From contig NZ_LR134525.1 of the NCBI RefSeq assembly GCF_900638555.1, positions 1,984,001 through 2,048,000 of the forward strand: a stretch of 64,000 bases of DNA. The letters are read 5' to 3'. The notes below the pieces were generated by a model. The model did not search any database. It saw only the letters and a list, made by a program, of their open reading frames with translations, and had not been told where the DNA came from. Position numbers and translations under genes: made by a program. Below are positions 9,081 to 21,347 of the stretch, piece by piece (position 1 is the first letter of the stretch; each line of letters begins with the position of its first letter). Source of the stretch: Neisseria meningitidis. Lineage in GTDB: Bacteria; Pseudomonadota; Gammaproteobacteria; Burkholderiales; Neisseriaceae.

Positions 9081-9135
9081 GTATTTGTTATTTAGTAAAC
9101 TCTCTTGCCATTTACATGGATTGAGAATAGACAGA

Positions 9136-9144
9136 TGCTATGAT
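9136..9144 (+). promoter_or_regulatory. Candidate extended -10 promoter of secE-nusG
   Basis: TGCTATGAT lies 11 bp before the secE ATG. If it is used, the 5' leader is only a few bases. No convincing -35 is visible. Confidence 0.35.
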
Positions 9145-9155
9145 GGATAAATAAT

Positions 9156-9434
9156 ATGACAGAACATACGCCTGAAAAAAAGAACGTTAAAGTGGATCAA
9201 CTGGTTGTTCAAGATAAAGAATCTGCATCTAATTCCGGTAAGGAAGGGTTTTTTGCATATTTCTCAAATTCTTGGTTCGAATTCAAAAAGGTGGTTTGGC
9301 CTAAGCGTGAAGATGCTGTCAGAATGACTGTATTTGTTATAGTGTTTGTTGCTGTGCTTTCTATATTTATCTATGCGGCAGATACAGCAATTTCGTGGTT
9401 ATTTTTTGATGTATTGCTGAGAAGGGAAGGTTGA
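9156..9434 (+). CDS. secE: Preprotein translocase subunit SecE
   Basis: 92 residues. SecE clamps SecY in the inner-membrane translocon. The conserved amphipathic motif [18 protein letters not shown] (about 41-58) precedes a single transmembrane helix, [16 protein letters not shown]. This is the one-helix form, unlike the three-helix E. coli protein. The stop codon is one base before nusG, so translation is coupled. Confidence 0.95.
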
Positions 9435-9435
9435 G

Positions 9436-9972
9436 ATGTCGAAAAAATGGTATGTTGTACAGGCGTATTCGGGGTTTGAGAAGAATGTCCAACGAATATT
9501 GGAAGAGCGCATTGCCCGTGAGGAGATGGGAGATTATTTCGGACAAATTCTGGTGCCTGTAGAGAAAGTTGTTGATATCCGCAATGGTCGTAAGACTATT
9601 AGTGAAAGAAAGTCATATCCTGGTTATGTGCTAGTTGAGATGGAAATGACAGATGACTCTTGGCATCTTGTAAAAAGCACCCCCCGTGTTTCCGGTTTTA
9701 TTGGAGGGAGGGCTAATAGACCTACGCCGATTAGTCAGAGAGAGGCTGAAATTATTTTACAGCAGGTTCAGACCGGCATAGAGAAGCCGAAACCAAAAGT
9801 TGAATTTGAGGTCGGTCAACAGGTTCGTGTAAATGAAGGGCCGTTTGCGGATTTTAACGGGGTGGTTGAGGAGGTCAATTATGAACGGAATAAGTTACGC
9901 GTGTCTGTTCAGATATTTGGTAGAGAAACACCCGTTGAGCTGGAGTTCAGCCAGGTTGAAAAGATTAACTGA
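9436..9972 (+). CDS. nusG: Transcription termination/antitermination factor NusG
   Basis: 178 residues. NusG binds RNA polymerase beta-prime and links it to Rho or to ribosomal protein S10. The NGN domain is at the N-terminus ([18 protein letters not shown]) and the KOW domain near the C-terminus ([22 protein letters not shown]). It is full length and in the usual secE-nusG-rplK position. Confidence 0.98.
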
Positions 9973-9981
9973 TTTTTATAC

Positions 9982-10010
9982 TTGAAAAAAAAGCAATAAG
10001 AGGATAGAAT
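9982..10010 (+). promoter_or_regulatory. Candidate promoter of rplK-rplA
   Basis: TTGAAA at 9982-9987 and TAGAAT at 10005-10010 with a 17-bp spacer, about 62 bp upstream of the rplK GTG. The intervening leader could hold the L1 translational operator. Confidence 0.55.
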
Positions 10011-10072
10011 CAAAAATTAACTTGGGGAGCGGAAATGGTTCCGCGTCTTACCCGTTTTTAGGAGTTCGTTAA

Positions 10073-10507
10073 GTGGCAAAGAAAATTATCGGCTATATTA
10101 AACTGCAAATTCCTGCAGGTAAAGCCAATCCATCTCCTCCGGTTGGTCCTGCTTTGGGTCAGCGCGGTTTGAATATTATGGAATTTTGTAAGGCATTTAA
10201 TGCTGCAACCCAAGGTATGGAGCCTGGCTTACCGATTCCGGTTGTGATTACTGCATTTGCAGATAAATCATTCACATTTGTGATGAAAACCCCGCCAGCT
10301 TCTATCTTGTTGAAAAAGGCTGCCGGTTTGCAAAAAGGTAGTTCTAATCCTCTGACCAACAAAGTGGGTAAATTGACCCGTGCCCAGTTGGAAGAAATTG
10401 CTAAAACTAAAGAGCCTGATTTGACTGCTGCTGACTTGGATGCGGCTGTCCGTACTATAGCAGGTTCTGCTCGCTCAATGGGCTTGGATGTGGAGGGTGT
10501 TGTATAA
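10073..10507 (+). CDS. rplK: 50S ribosomal protein L11
   Basis: 144 residues. L11 binds the GTPase-associated centre of 23S rRNA and is needed for RelA activation. The proline-rich N-terminal domain ([19 protein letters not shown]) is intact. The start is GTG with AGGAG nine bases upstream. The stop overlaps the rplA start in TAATG. Confidence 0.97.
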
Positions 10508-11202
10508 TGGCTAAAGTATCTAAACGCTTGAAAGCTCTTCGCTCTTCTGTGGAAGCCAATAAATTATATGCAATTGATGAAGCAATTGCTTTGGTAAAAA
10601 AAGCAGCGACTGCTAAATTTGACGAGTCTGTTGACGTATCTTTCAACTTGGGCGTTGATCCGCGTAAATCTGACCAAGTTATCCGTGGTTCAGTCGTTCT
10701 GCCTAAAGGCACCGGTAAGATAACTCGCGTAGCTGTATTTACTCAAGGTGCAAATGCAGAAGCTGCTAAAGAAGCTGGTGCAGATATCGTCGGTTTCGAA
10801 GATTTGGCTGCTGAAATCAAAGCAGGCAATCTGAACTTTGATGTCGTTATTGCTTCTCCCGATGCAATGCGTATTGTTGGTCAGTTGGGTACTATTTTGG
10901 GTCCTCGAGGCTTGATGCCAAACCCTAAAGTAGGTACTGTTACTCCTAACGTTGCTGAAGCAGTAAAAAATGCAAAAGCAGGTCAAGTACAATACCGTAC
11001 AGATAAAGCAGGTATCGTTCATGCAACGATTGGTCGTGCTTCTTTCGCTGAAGCTGACTTGAAAGAGAACTTTGATGCGTTGCTGGATGCTATCGTTAAA
11101 GCCAAGCCTGCTGCCGCTAAAGGTCAGTATCTGAAAAAAGTTGCTGTGTCTAGCACCATGGGTTTGGGTATTCGCGTTGATACATCAAGCGTAAATAACT
11201 AA
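10507..11202 (+). CDS. rplA: 50S ribosomal protein L1
   Basis: 231 residues. L1 forms the mobile stalk at the E site and in bacteria represses its own rplK-rplA mRNA. It has the two-domain L1 fold, with [15 protein letters not shown] in the middle. The start codon overlaps the rplK stop by one base, so the two are coupled. Confidence 0.98.
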   Translation: MAKVSKRLKALRSSVEANKLYAIDEAIALVKKAATAKFDESVDVSFNLGVDPRKSDQVIRGSVVLPKGTGKITRVAVFTQGANAEAAKEAGADIVGFEDLAAEIKAGNLNFDVVIASPDAMRIVGQLGTILGPRGLMPNPKVGTVTPNVAEAVKNAKAGQVQYRTDKAGIVHATIGRASFAEADLKENFDALLDAIVKAKPAAAKGQYLKKVAVSSTMGLGIRVDTSSVNN

Positions 11203-11431
11203 TCTTAAGGAATTTTCAAGCAGTTTGGTTTTCTGGGCTGCTTGAATTTGGGCTACTTAAAATTAAGTAGATGTCCAAGACCGTAGGGATCGTAAGATTT
11301 AATCGTAACTGCCCTACGCAGACGGTAGTCCTGAAACACATTGCAAGATTGCTTGTAAGATGTCTTTTTAGGTTACCGCGCTGGTGGGATATCGTTTTGG
11401 TATCCTGTTTATAAACAGTGGGAGGTAGACC
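11203..11431 (+). promoter_or_regulatory. L10 leader region
   Basis: 229 nt between rplA and rplJ are densely structured. TTCAAGCAG/CTGCTTGAA (11215-11223, 11238-11246) and CTACTTAA/TTAAGTAG (11253-11260, 11263-11270) form hairpins. CGTAGGG/CCCTACG (11282-11288, 11312-11318) forms the longer stem expected of the leader that the L10-L7/L12 complex binds to repress rplJL. A GGATA/TATCC hairpin lies just before the start. Confidence 0.7.
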
Positions 11432-11932
11432 TTGAGTCTCAATATTGAAACCAAGAAAGTGGCGGTCGAGGAAATTAGCGCGGCAATTGCTAATGCTCAA
11501 ACCCTCGTAGTCGCTGAATATCGCGGTATCAGTGTTTCCAGTATGACTGAGCTTCGTGCGAATGCACGTAAAGAAGGCGTTTATTTGCGCGTTCTGAAAA
11601 ATACTTTGGCTCGTCGTGCAGTGCAAGGTACTTCATTTGCAGAATTGGCCGATCAAATGGTTGGTCCGTTGGTTTACGCTGCTTCTGAAGATGCTGTTGC
11701 TGCTGCTAAAGTGTTGCACCAATTCGCGAAAAAAGATGACAAAATTGTCGTTAAAGCCGGTTCTTACAATGGCGAAGTAATGAATGCTGCTCAGGTTGCT
11801 GAGTTGGCTTCTATTCCGAGCCGCGAAGAGCTGTTGTCCAAACTGTTGTTCGTTATGCAAGCTCCTGTATCGGGCTTTGCGCGCGGTTTGGCTGCTTTGG
11901 CAGAGAAAAAAGCCGGCGAAGAAGCCGCTTAA
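11432..11932 (+). CDS. rplJ: 50S ribosomal protein L10
   Basis: 166 residues. L10 anchors the L7/L12 dimers to the stalk base. The start codon is TTG, preceded by GGGAGG; no ATG allows a full-length protein ([15 protein letters not shown]). A rare start suits a gene under translational feedback. The C-terminal helix that binds L7/L12 ([19 protein letters not shown]) is intact. Confidence 0.96.
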   Translation: MSLNIETKKVAVEEISAAIANAQTLVVAEYRGISVSSMTELRANARKEGVYLRVLKNTLARRAVQGTSFAELADQMVGPLVYAASEDAVAAAKVLHQFAKKDDKIVVKAGSYNGEVMNAAQVAELASIPSREELLSKLLFVMQAPVSGFARGLAALAEKKAGEEAA

Positions 11933-11989
11933 TCGATTTTGTTTCTGTTAATCAATTATTTTTTAATACAATATTTGGAGTAAAATAGC

Positions 11990-12361
11990 ATGGCTATTAC
12001 TAAAGAAGACATTTTGGAAGCAGTTGGTTCTTTGACCGTAATGGAATTGAACGACTTGGTTAAAGCTTTTGAAGAAAAATTCGGTGTTTCTGCTGCTGCT
12101 GTTGCAGTTGCAGGTCCTGCTGGTGCCGGTGCTGCCGATGCTGAAGAAAAAACCGAATTTGATGTCGTTTTGGCTTCTGCCGGTGATCAAAAAGTCGGCG
12201 TGATTAAAGTTGTCCGTGCAATTACCGGTTTGGGTCTGAAAGAAGCTAAAGACATCGTTGACGGTGCACCTAAAACCATTAAAGAGGGTGTTTCTAAAGC
12301 TGAAGCCGAAGACATCCAAAAACAACTGGAAGAAGCCGGCGCTAAAGTCGAAATCAAATAA
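11990..12361 (+). CDS. rplL: 50S ribosomal protein L7/L12
   Basis: 123 residues. It forms the multi-copy stalk that recruits translational GTPases. The N-terminal dimerisation domain, an alanine-rich hinge ([16 protein letters not shown]) and the C-terminal globular domain ([24 protein letters not shown]) are all present. TTTGGAGTAAAATAGC precedes the ATG. Confidence 0.98.
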   Translation: MAITKEDILEAVGSLTVMELNDLVKAFEEKFGVSAAAVAVAGPAGAGAADAEEKTEFDVVLASAGDQKVGVIKVVRAITGLGLKEAKDIVDGAPKTIKEGVSKAEAEDIQKQLEEAGAKVEIK

Positions 12362-12377
12362 TTTGATGCTTCTTATG

Positions 12378-12403
12378 AAGGCTGGCAGTTTTCTGCCAGC
12401 CTT
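12378..12403 (+). terminator. Attenuator hairpin after rplL
   Basis: AAGGCTGGCAG (12378-12388) and CTGCCAGCCTT (12393-12403) form an 11-bp stem with a TTTT loop. It is followed by ATTTTGC, only a weak T-run, which suits partial read-through into rpoB. Confidence 0.75.
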
Positions 12404-12433
12404 ATTTTGCTTCTTAAAATAAGCATTAAGTAT

Positions 12434-12487
12434 TGTTTACATTTATTTGCATAGTTTTTATCAAATCATTGCAAATAAATGTAAACA
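12434..12487. repeat. Long perfect inverted repeat in the rplL-rpoB gap
   Basis: TGTTTACATTTATTTGCA (12434-12451) and its exact complement (12470-12487) are separated by 18 bases. As RNA this gives an 18-bp uninterrupted duplex, a plausible RNase III processing site. E. coli is known to process RNA at the same intergenic position. Confidence 0.9.
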
Positions 12488-12551
12488 TCAGATTGATGCG
12501 TGCCGTTGCTTTCAGACGGCCTATTATTGAAAATTACTTTTCGGAGTGTAT

Positions 12552-15500
12552 ATGAGCTATTCGTTTACCGAGAAAAAACGTATCCGTAAGAGTTTTGCAA
12601 AGCGGGAAAATGTTTTGGAAGTTCCTTTCTTGCTGGCAACCCAAATTGATTCTTATGCGAAGTTTTTGCAGCTGGAAAATGCTTTTGACAAACGTACCGA
12701 TGACGGTCTGCAGGCGGCATTTAATTCTATTTTCCCGATTGTGAGCCATAACGGTTATGCGCGATTGGAGTTTGTGCATTACACATTGGGCGAGCCTTTG
12801 TTCGATATTCCCGAATGTCAGTTGCGCGGAATCACTTATGCAGCCCCCTTGCGCGCGCGTATCCGTTTGGTGATTTTGGATAAGGAAGCATCTAAACCGA
12901 CGGTAAAAGAAGTTCGTGAAAACGAAGTGTATATGGGCGAAATTCCGTTGATGACCCCGAGCGGTTCTTTTGTGATTAACGGCACAGAGCGTGTGATTGT
13001 TTCCCAGTTGCACCGTTCGCCCGGCGTGTTTTTCGAGCATGACAAAGGTAAGACGCACTCTTCCGGCAAATTGTTATTCTCCGCCCGCATCATTCCCTAC
13101 CGTGGTTCATGGTTGGATTTTGAATTTGATCCGAAAGATTTGCTGTATTTCCGTATCGACCGCCGCCGTAAAATGCCGGTAACGATTTTGTTGAAGGCTT
13201 TGGGCTACAACAATGAGCAAATCTTGGATATTTTCTACGACAAAGAAACGTTCTATTTGTCTTCAAACGGTGTTCAAACCGATTTGGTCGCAGGCCGTCT
13301 GAAAGGCGAAACTGCCAAGGTCGATATCTTGGATAAAGAAGGCAATGTATTGGTTGCCAAAGGTAAGCGCATTACTGCGAAAAATATCCGTGATATTACC
13401 AATGCAGGCCTGACCCGTTTGGATGTAGAACCAGAAAGCCTGCTGGGCAAAGCATTGGCTGCCGACCTGATTGATTCGGAAACCGGCGAGGTATTGGCTT
13501 CTGCCAATGATGAAATTACAGAAGAGTTGTTGGCCAAATTTGATATCAACGGCGTAAAAGAAATTACGACCCTTTACATCAATGAGTTGGATCAGGGTGC
13601 TTATATCTCCAATACCTTGCGTACGGATGAGACTGCCGGCCGGCAGGCGGCGCGTGTTGCGATTTACCGTATGATGCGTCCGGGCGAACCGCCCACTGAA
13701 GAGGCGGTCGAGCAATTGTTTAACCGCTTGTTCTTCAGTGAAGACAGCTACGATTTGTCCCGCGTAGGCCGTATGAAATTTAATACGCGCACATACGAAC
13801 AAAAACTGTCCGAAGCCCAACAAAACTCTTGGTACGGCCGCCTGCTGAACGAAACGTTTGCCGGTGCTGCCGACAAAGGCGGTTATGTCCTGAGCGTCGA
13901 AGATATTGTCGCCTCGATTGCGACTTTGGTCGAGTTGCGTAACGGCCATGGCGAAGTGGACGATATCGATCACTTGGGCAACCGCCGAGTACGTTCGGTA
14001 GGCGAGCTGACTGAAAACCAATTCCGTAGCGGTTTGGCCCGTGTGGAACGTGCCGTAAAAGAACGTTTGAATCAGGCGGAATCAGAAAACTTGATGCCGC
14101 ACGATTTGATTAATGCAAAACCTGTTTCTGCTGCTATTAAAGAATTCTTCGGCTCCAGCCAATTGAGTCAGTTTATGGATCAGACCAATCCCTTGTCTGA
14201 AGTAACCCATAAACGCCGCGTATCCGCATTGGGTCCGGGCGGTTTGACCCGCGAACGTGCAGGATTTGAGGTGCGGGACGTGCATCCGACCCACTACGGC
14301 CGCGTATGTCCGATTGAAACGCCTGAAGGTCCGAACATCGGTTTGATCAACTCACTGTCCGTTTATGCGCGCACCAATGATTACGGTTTCTTGGAAACGC
14401 CTTACCGCCGCGTTATCGACGGCAAAGTAACCGAGGAAATCGATTACTTGTCTGCCATCGAAGAAGGCCGCTATGTGATTGCACAGGCGAATGCCGATTT
14501 GGATTCAGATGGCAATCTGATTGGCGATTTGGTTACCTGTCGTGAAAAAGGCGAAACCATTATGGCAACGCCCGACCGCGTCCAATATATGGACGTGGCA
14601 ACCGGCCAGGTGGTATCCGTTGCGGCATCCCTGATTCCGTTCTTGGAACACGATGACGCGAACCGCGCATTGATGGGTGCCAACATGCAACGTCAGGCAG
14701 TGCCTTGCCTGCGTCCTGAAAAACCGATGGTCGGTACCGGTATCGAGCGTTCCGTTGCCGTTGACTCTGCCACTGCGATCGTTGCCCGCCGAGGCGGTGT
14801 GGTTGAGTATGTCGATGCCAACCGCGTCGTCGTTCGTGTTCATGATGATGAAGCGACTGCTGGCGAAGTGGGTGTCGATATTTACAACTTGGTTAAATTC
14901 ACCCGTTCCAACCAATCTACCAACATCAACCAACGTCCGGCCGTCAAAGCCGGCGATGTGTTGCAACGCGGCGACTTGGTGGCCGACGGTGCGTCTACCG
15001 ACTTGGGCGAATTGGCTTTGGGTCAAAACATGACCATCGCCTTCATGCCATGGAACGGTTACAACTATGAAGACTCGATTCTGATTTCAGAAAAAGTGGC
15101 TGCGGATGATCGTTACACTTCGATTCACATTGAGGAATTGAATGTCGTTGCCCGCGATACCAAGCTGGGTGCGGAAGACATTACCCGCGATATTCCGAAC
15201 TTGTCCGAGCGTATGCAAAACCGCTTGGACGAATCCGGTATCGTTTACATCGGTGCAGAAGTAGAAGCCGGCGATGTGTTGGTAGGCAAAGTAACGCCTA
15301 AAGGCGAAACCCAGCTGACGCCGGAAGAAAAACTGTTGCGCGCCATCTTCGGCGAAAAAGCGTCTGACGTAAAAGATACTTCATTGCGTATGCCTACCGG
15401 TATGAGCGGTACGGTTATCGACGTTCAAGTCTTCACTCGTGAAGGTATTCAACGCGACAAACGCGCCCAATCCATTATCGATTCCGAGTTGAAACGCTAC

Positions 15501-16730
15501 CGTTTGGATTTGAACGACCAATTGCGTATTTTCGACAACGACGCATTCGACCGTATCGAACGTATGATTGTGGGTCAAAAAGCCAATGGTGGTCCGATGA
15601 AGCTGGCTAAAGGCAGCGAAATTACTACCGAATATTTGGCGGGTCTGCCGAGCAGGCACGATTGGTTCGATATCCGTCTGACCGATGAAGATTTGGCCAA
15701 GCAGTTGGAACTGATTAAAGTGAGCCTGCAACAAAAACGCGAAGAAGCGGACGAGTTATACGAAATCAAGAAGAAAAAACTGACCCAAGGCGACGAATTG
15801 CAACCCGGCGTACAAAAAATGGTGAAAGTTTTTATCGCCATCAAACGCCGTCTGCAAGCCGGCGACAAAATGGCGGGCCGCCACGGTAACAAAGGCGTGG
15901 TATCGCGCATTCTGCCAGTGGAAGACATGCCTTACATGGCGGACGGCCGTCCGGTAGACATCGTACTGAACCCATTGGGCGTACCTTCCCGTATGAACAT
16001 CGGTCAGATTTTGGAAGTTCACTTGGGTTGGGCAGCAAAAGGTATCGGCGAGCGTATCGACCGTATGCTGAAAGAGCAACGCAAAGCAGGCGAGTTGCGC
16101 GAGTTCTTGAACAGACTCTACAACGGCAGCGGTAAGAAAGAAGATTTGGATGCCCTGACTGATGAAGAAATCATCGAACTGGCCTCCAACCTGCGCAAAG
16201 GTGCATCTTTCGCCTCTCCTGTATTCGACGGTGCGAAAGAGTCTGAAATCCGCGAAATGCTGAACTTGGCTTATCCGAGCGACGATCCTGAGGTTGAAAA
16301 ACTGGGCTTCAACGACAGTAAAACCCAAATCACGCTGTATGACGGCCGTTCAGGCGAAGCATTTGACCGCAAGGTTACAGTAGGTGTGATGCACTATCTG
16401 AAACTGCACCACTTGGTTGACGAAAAAATGCACGCCCGTTCTACCGGTCCGTACAGTCTGGTTACCCAGCAGCCTTTGGGCGGTAAAGCCCAGTTCGGCG
16501 GCCAACGTTTCGGCGAGATGGAGGTTTGGGCATTGGAAGCATACGGCGCGGCATACACGCTGCAAGAGATGTTGACTGTGAAGTCTGACGACGTGAACGG
16601 TCGTACCAAAATGTACGAAAACATCGTCAAAGGCGAACACAAAATCGATGCCGGTATGCCCGAGTCCTTCAACGTATTGGTCAAAGAGATTCGCTCACTG
16701 GGCTTGGATATCGATTTGGAACGCTACTGA
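12552..16730 (+). CDS. rpoB: RNA polymerase beta subunit
   Basis: 1392 residues. ATG 12552 ([15 protein letters not shown]) is preferred to the in-frame GTG at 12546; CGGAG precedes it. The rifampicin cluster reads [30 protein letters not shown]; Asp, His (codon 553 here, E. coli H526) and Ser (E. coli S531) are wild type. The C-terminal clamp region ([33 protein letters not shown]) is intact. The gene sits between rplL and rpoC as usual. Confidence 0.98.
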   Translation: MSYSFTEKKRIRKSFAKRENVLEVPFLLATQIDSYAKFLQLENAFDKRTDDGLQAAFNSIFPIVSHNGYARLEFVHYTLGEPLFDIPECQLRGITYAAPLRARIRLVILDKEASKPTVKEVRENEVYMGEIPLMTPSGSFVINGTERVIVSQLHRSPGVFFEHDKGKTHSSGKLLFSARIIPYRGSWLDFEFDPKDLLYFRIDRRRKMPVTILLKALGYNNEQILDIFYDKETFYLSSNGVQTDLVAGRLKGETAKVDILDKEGNVLVAKGKRITAKNIRDITNAGLTRLDVEPESLLGKALAADLIDSETGEVLASANDEITEELLAKFDINGVKEITTLYINELDQGAYISNTLRTDETAGRQAARVAIYRMMRPGEPPTEEAVEQLFNRLFFSEDSYDLSRVGRMKFNTRTYEQKLSEAQQNSWYGRLLNETFAGAADKGGYVLSVEDIVASIATLVELRNGHGEVDDIDHLGNRRVRSVGELTENQFRSGLARVERAVKERLNQAESENLMPHDLINAKPVSAAIKEFFGSSQLSQFMDQTNPLSEVTHKRRVSALGPGGLTRERAGFEVRDVHPTHYGRVCPIETPEGPNIGLINSLSVYARTNDYGFLETPYRRVIDGKVTEEIDYLSAIEEGRYVIAQANADLDSDGNLIGDLVTCREKGETIMATPDRVQYMDVATGQVVSVAASLIPFLEHDDANRALMGANMQRQAVPCLRPEKPMVGTGIERSVAVDSATAIVARRGGVVEYVDANRVVVRVHDDEATAGEVGVDIYNLVKFTRSNQSTNINQRPAVKAGDVLQRGDLVADGASTDLGELALGQNMTIAFMPWNGYNYEDSILISEKVAADDRYTSIHIEELNVVARDTKLGAEDITRDIPNLSERMQNRLDESGIVYIGAEVEAGDVLVGKVTPKGETQLTPEEKLLRAIFGEKASDVKDTSLRMPTGMSGTVIDVQVFTREGIQRDKRAQSIIDSELKRYRLDLNDQLRIFDNDAFDRIERMIVGQKANGGPMKLAKGSEITTEYLAGLPSRHDWFDIRLTDEDLAKQLELIKVSLQQKREEADELYEIKKKKLTQGDELQPGVQKMVKVFIAIKRRLQAGDKMAGRHGNKGVVSRILPVEDMPYMADGRPVDIVLNPLGVPSRMNIGQILEVHLGWAAKGIGERIDRMLKEQRKAGELREFLNRLYNGSGKKEDLDALTDEEIIELASNLRKGASFASPVFDGAKESEIREMLNLAYPSDDPEVEKLGFNDSKTQITLYDGRSGEAFDRKVTVGVMHYLKLHHLVDEKMHARSTGPYSLVTQQPLGGKAQFGGQRFGEMEVWALEAYGAAYTLQEMLTVKSDDVNGRTKMYENIVKGEHKIDAGMPESFNVLVKEIRSLGLDIDLERY

Positions 16731-16737
16731 TACGGGT

Positions 16738-16814
16738 TTCAGACGGCATAAGGGGAGCTGTTCTGCAGGTATGCGGGGCAGCCGACAATGTTTAAAAACG
16801 AAATGCCGTCTGAA
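16738..16814. repeat. Opposed DUS pair between rpoB and rpoC
   Basis: TTCAGACGGCAT (16738-16749) and ATGCCGTCTGAA (16803-16814) are inverted but 53 bases apart. The hairpin would be weak, so rpoB-rpoC read-through is expected. Nothing else is evident in the 151-bp gap. Confidence 0.8.
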
Positions 16815-16881
16815 AACACTGTACCTCTATCCATATCGAAAATCCGCCATGCGGTAAAAATACTTCCTTCAAGGAGCAAAA

Positions 16882-19800
16882 ATGAATTTGTTGAACTTAT
16901 TTAATCCGTTGCAAACTGCCGGCATGGAAGAAGAGTTTGATGCCATCAAAATCGGTATTGCCTCTCCCGAAACCATCCGCTCATGGTCTTATGGCGAAGT
17001 CAAAAAACCTGAAACCATCAACTACCGTACGTTCAAACCTGAGCGTGACGGTTTGTTCTGTGCCAAAATCTTTGGCCCGGTCAAAGACTACGAATGCTTG
17101 TGCGGAAAATACAAACGCTTGAAATTTAAAGGTGTAACTTGTGAAAAATGCGGCGTGGAAGTAACCCTGTCCAAAGTGCGCCGCGAACGCATGGGCCATA
17201 TCGAATTGGCTGCGCCCGTCGCACATATTTGGTTCTTAAAATCCCTGCCTTCCCGCTTGGGTATGGTGTTAGACATGACTTTGCGCGATATCGAACGCGT
17301 ATTGTACTTTGAAGCATTTGTGGTAACCGATCCCGGTATGACTCCGCTGCAACGCCGCCAATTGCTGACTGAAGACGATTACTACAACAAGCTGGACGAA
17401 TACGGCGACGATTTCGATGCCAAAATGGGTGCGGAAGGTATCCGCGAATTGCTGCGTACCCTGAATGTAGCGGGCGAAATCGAAATCCTGCGCCAAGAGT
17501 TGGAATCGACCGGTTCCGACACCAAAATCAAAAAAATCGCCAAACGCTTGAAAGTATTGGAAGCTTTCCATCGTTCCGGTATGAAACTGGAATGGATGAT
17601 TATGGATGTGCTGCCGGTATTGCCGCCTGATTTGCGTCCGTTGGTTCCATTGGATGGTGGTCGTTTTGCCACTTCCGATTTGAACGATTTGTACCGCCGC
17701 GTTATTAACCGTAACAACCGTCTGAAACGTCTGTTGGAACTGCATGCTCCTGACATCATCGTCCGCAACGAAAAACGTATGTTGCAAGAAGCAGTTGACT
17801 CGCTGTTGGATAACGGCCGTCGCGGTAAAGCCATGACCGGCGCCAACAAACGCCCGCTGAAATCATTGGCAGACATGATTAAAGGTAAGGGTGGCCGCTT
17901 CCGTCAAAACCTGCTGGGCAAACGTGTGGACTACTCCGGCCGTTCCGTGATTACCGTAGGCCCGTACCTGCGTCTGCACCAATGCGGTTTGCCGAAAAAA
18001 ATGGCTTTGGAACTGTTCAAACCGTTCATTTTCCACAAATTGGAAAAACAAGGTTTGGCCTCTACCGTTAAAGCAGCGAAAAAATTGGTAGAGCAAGAAG
18101 TACCGGAAGTATGGGACATCTTGGAAGAAGTCATCCGCGAACATCCGATTATGCTGAACCGTGCGCCGACCCTGCACCGTTTGGGTATTCAAGCGTTCGA
18201 ACCTATCTTGATTGAAGGTAAAGCGATTCAGTTGCACCCATTGGTGTGTGCTGCGTTCAACGCCGACTTTGACGGCGACCAAATGGCGGTACACGTTCCA
18301 TTGAGCTTGGAAGCACAAATGGAAGCACGCACGCTGATGCTGGCTTCAAACAACGTATTGTCTCCTGCCAACGGCGAACCGATTATCGTACCTTCCCAAG
18401 ACATCGTATTGGGCCTGTACTACATGACCCGCGACCGTATCAATGCCAAAGGCGAGGGCAGCCTGTTTGCCGATGTGAAAGAAGTGCATCGCGCATACCA
18501 TACCAAACAGGTTGAACTGGGTACGAAAATTACCGTACGTCTGCGCGAATGGGTGAAAAACGAAGCAGGTGAGTTTGAGCCTGTCGTTAACCGTTACGAA
18601 ACAACCGTCGGCCGTGCATTGTTGAGCGAAATCCTGCCGAAAGGCCTGCCGTTTGAATATGTCAACAAAGCGTTGAAGAAAAAAGAAATTTCTAAACTGA
18701 TTAACGCATCGTTCCGCCTGTGCGGCTTGCGCGATACGGTTATCTTTGCTGACCACCTGATGTACACCGGTTTCGGATTTGCGGCAAAAGGCGGTATTTC
18801 CATTGCCGTTGACGATATGGAAATTCCAAAAGAAAAAGCGGCCTTGCTGGCTGAAGCCAATGCCGAGGTTAAAGAAATCGAAGACCAATACCGTCAAGGT
18901 TTGGTTACCAACGGCGAACGCTACAACAAGGTGGTCGATATTTGGGGTCGTGCCGGCGATAAGATTGCTAAAGCGATGATGGACAACTTGTCCAAACAAA
19001 AAGTTATCGACCGTGACGGCAACGAAGTCGATCAAGAGTCATTCAACTCCATTTATATGATGGCGGACTCCGGTGCCCGTGGTTCTGCAGCTCAGATTAA
19101 ACAGTTGTCCGGTATGCGTGGCTTGATGGCAAAACCTGACGGCTCGATTATTGAAACGCCGATTACCTCAAACTTCCGTGAAGGTCTGACCGTATTGCAA
19201 TACTTTATTGCGACCCACGGTGCGCGTAAGGGTTTGGCGGATACCGCATTGAAAACCGCGAACTCCGGTTACCTGACTCGTCGTCTGGTAGACGTAACTC
19301 AAGATTTGGTCGTTGTTGAAGACGATTGCGGTACTTCAGACGGCTTTGTCATGAAGGCAGTGGTACAAGGCGGTGATGTGATTGAAGCATTGCGCGATCG
19401 TATTTTGGGTCGTGTTACCGCGTCTGACGTTGTCGATCCGTCAAGTGGCGAAACCTTGGTTGAAGCCGGTACGTTGCTGACTGAAAAACTGGTGGATATG
19501 ATCGACCAATCCGGTGTCGATGAAGTCAAAGTCCGTACGCCGATTACTTGTAAAACCCGTCACGGCCTGTGTGCACACTGTTACGGTCGTGACTTGGCAC
19601 GCGGCAAACTGGTTAACGCCGGTGAGGCAGTCGGTGTGATTGCTGCACAATCCATTGGCGAACCGGGTACCCAGTTGACCATGCGTACGTTCCACATCGG
19701 TGGTGCGGCATCCCGTGCGGCAGCAGCCAGCCAAGTGGAAGCCAAATCCAACGGTACGGCACGATTCAGCAGCCAGATGCGCTACGTTGCCAACAACAAA

Positions 19801-21057
19801 GGCGAGTTGGTTGTCATCGGCCGTTCTTGTGAAGTCGTGATTCACGACGATATCGGCCGTGAACGCGAACGCCACAAAGTACCTTACGGTGCCATCCTGC
19901 TGGTACAAGACGGTATGGCCATTAAAGCCGGTCAAACCTTGGCAACCTGGGATCCGCATACCCGTCCGATGATTACCGAACACGCAGGTATGGTGAAATT
20001 CGAAAACGTGGAAGAGGGCGTTACCGTTGCCAAACAAACCGATGATGTAACCGGTTTGTCCACTTTGGTGGTGATTGACGGTAAACGTCGTTCCTCTAGT
20101 GCTTCCAAACTGCTGCGTCCGACTGTGAAACTCTTGGACGAAAACGGCGTGGAAATCTGTATTCCCGGTACGTCCACTCCGGTTTCGATGGCATTCCCCG
20201 TTGGTGCGGTGATTACCGTACGCGAAGGTCAGGAAATCGGTAAAGGCGACGTATTGGCGCGTATCCCGCAAGCCTCTTCCAAAACCCGCGACATTACCGG
20301 TGGTCTGCCGCGCGTTGCCGAATTGTTTGAAGCACGCGTGCCGAAAGATGCCGGTATGTTGGCGGAAATTACCGGTACCGTTTCCTTCGGCAAAGAGACC
20401 AAAGGCAAGCAACGTCTGATTGTTACTGACGTGGACGGTGTAGCATACGAGACCTTGATTTCCAAAGAGAAACAAATTCTGGTACACGACGGTCAAGTGG
20501 TAAACCGCGGTGAAACCATCGTGGACGGAGCTGTTGATCCGCATGATATTCTGCGTTTGCAAGGTATCGAAGCACTGGCACGCTACATTGTCCAAGAGGT
20601 GCAAGAGGTTTACCGTCTGCAAGGTGTGAAGATTTCTGATAAACACATCGAAGTCATCATCCGTCAAATGTTGCGCCGTGTGAACATTGCGGATGCCGGC
20701 GAAACCGGGTTCATTACCGGAGAGCAGGTCGAACGCGGCGATGTGATGGCGGCCAATGAAAAAGCTTTGGAAGAAGGCAAAGAGCCGGCACGTTACGAAA
20801 ACGTATTGCTGGGTATTACCAAAGCCTCCCTGTCCACCGACAGTTTCATTTCTGCCGCATCGTTCCAAGAAACGACCCGTGTTCTGACCGAAGCCGCGAT
20901 TATGGGCAAACAAGACGAACTGCGCGGTTTAAAAGAGAACGTCATCGTCGGCCGCCTGATTCCTGCCGGTACCGGTTTGACTTATCACCGCAGCCGTCAT
21001 CAGCAATGGCAAGGGGTAGAGCAGGAGACTGCTGAAACCCAAGTAACGGATGAATAA
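16882..21057 (+). CDS. rpoC: RNA polymerase beta-prime subunit
   Basis: 1391 residues. It contains the zinc ribbon near the N-terminus ([20 protein letters not shown]), the catalytic [14 protein letters not shown] with the three magnesium-binding aspartates, and the trigger loop/bridge helix region ([18 protein letters not shown]). AAGGAG precedes the ATG. It ends in a strong terminator, separating it from the str operon. Confidence 0.98.
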   Translation: MNLLNLFNPLQTAGMEEEFDAIKIGIASPETIRSWSYGEVKKPETINYRTFKPERDGLFCAKIFGPVKDYECLCGKYKRLKFKGVTCEKCGVEVTLSKVRRERMGHIELAAPVAHIWFLKSLPSRLGMVLDMTLRDIERVLYFEAFVVTDPGMTPLQRRQLLTEDDYYNKLDEYGDDFDAKMGAEGIRELLRTLNVAGEIEILRQELESTGSDTKIKKIAKRLKVLEAFHRSGMKLEWMIMDVLPVLPPDLRPLVPLDGGRFATSDLNDLYRRVINRNNRLKRLLELHAPDIIVRNEKRMLQEAVDSLLDNGRRGKAMTGANKRPLKSLADMIKGKGGRFRQNLLGKRVDYSGRSVITVGPYLRLHQCGLPKKMALELFKPFIFHKLEKQGLASTVKAAKKLVEQEVPEVWDILEEVIREHPIMLNRAPTLHRLGIQAFEPILIEGKAIQLHPLVCAAFNADFDGDQMAVHVPLSLEAQMEARTLMLASNNVLSPANGEPIIVPSQDIVLGLYYMTRDRINAKGEGSLFADVKEVHRAYHTKQVELGTKITVRLREWVKNEAGEFEPVVNRYETTVGRALLSEILPKGLPFEYVNKALKKKEISKLINASFRLCGLRDTVIFADHLMYTGFGFAAKGGISIAVDDMEIPKEKAALLAEANAEVKEIEDQYRQGLVTNGERYNKVVDIWGRAGDKIAKAMMDNLSKQKVIDRDGNEVDQESFNSIYMMADSGARGSAAQIKQLSGMRGLMAKPDGSIIETPITSNFREGLTVLQYFIATHGARKGLADTALKTANSGYLTRRLVDVTQDLVVVEDDCGTSDGFVMKAVVQGGDVIEALRDRILGRVTASDVVDPSSGETLVEAGTLLTEKLVDMIDQSGVDEVKVRTPITCKTRHGLCAHCYGRDLARGKLVNAGEAVGVIAAQSIGEPGTQLTMRTFHIGGAASRAAAASQVEAKSNGTARFSSQMRYVANNKGELVVIGRSCEVVIHDDIGRERERHKVPYGAILLVQDGMAIKAGQTLATWDPHTRPMITEHAGMVKFENVEEGVTVAKQTDDVTGLSTLVVIDGKRRSSSASKLLRPTVKLLDENGVEICIPGTSTPVSMAFPVGAVITVREGQEIGKGDVLARIPQASSKTRDITGGLPRVAELFEARVPKDAGMLAEITGTVSFGKETKGKQRLIVTDVDGVAYETLISKEKQILVHDGQVVNRGETIVDGAVDPHDILRLQGIEALARYIVQEVQEVYRLQGVKISDKHIEVIIRQMLRRVNIADAGETGFITGEQVERGDVMAANEKALEEGKEPARYENVLLGITKASLSTDSFISAASFQETTRVLTEAAIMGKQDELRGLKENVIVGRLIPAGTGLTYHRSRHQQWQGVEQETAETQVTDE

Positions 21058-21080
21058 TCTTCGGCGCGTTTATTCAATAC

Positions 21081-21110
21081 AAAACCGCAAGCTTTAAGCT
21101 TGCGGTTTTT
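21081..21110 (+). terminator. Rho-independent terminator of rpoBC
   Basis: AAAACCGCAAGCTT (21081-21094) and AAGCTTGCGGTTTT (21096-21109) form a 14-bp stem followed by T and CTTT. It is not DUS-based. Confidence 0.9.
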
Positions 21111-21303
21111 CTTTGTCCGATTAAGGCAAAAACAAGCGTTTTCGTCATTTTGAGGCGTGTGGATTATTCCTTAGGTATTTTCGGGCCGGAGACCAACGAG
21201 GTGGCGGGTGTCGTCGGTACGTCCGGAGACCAAAATAACTTTGCCAAGGATGTTGGTTTCGGCGGTCAAAAAAGTAGCGTCTTAATGTTTTCCATTTAAA
21301 CAA

Positions 21304-21331
21304 ATGTCGTCTGAAACTTCAGACGGCATTT
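21304..21331. terminator. Imperfect DUS inverted repeat upstream of the small exported ORF
   Basis: ATGTCGTCTGAA (21304-21315, one mismatch to AT-DUS) faces TTCAGACGGCAT (21318-21329). The flanks extend the stem to 14 bp with one G-T pair and a 2-base loop. Confidence 0.65.
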
Positions 21332-21347
21332 CCTTTAAAAAATAAAT

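Noticed and set aside
12546..12551. GTG two codons upstream as the rpoB start
   Set aside because: ATG 12552 has better spacing from CGGAG and gives the family N-terminus.
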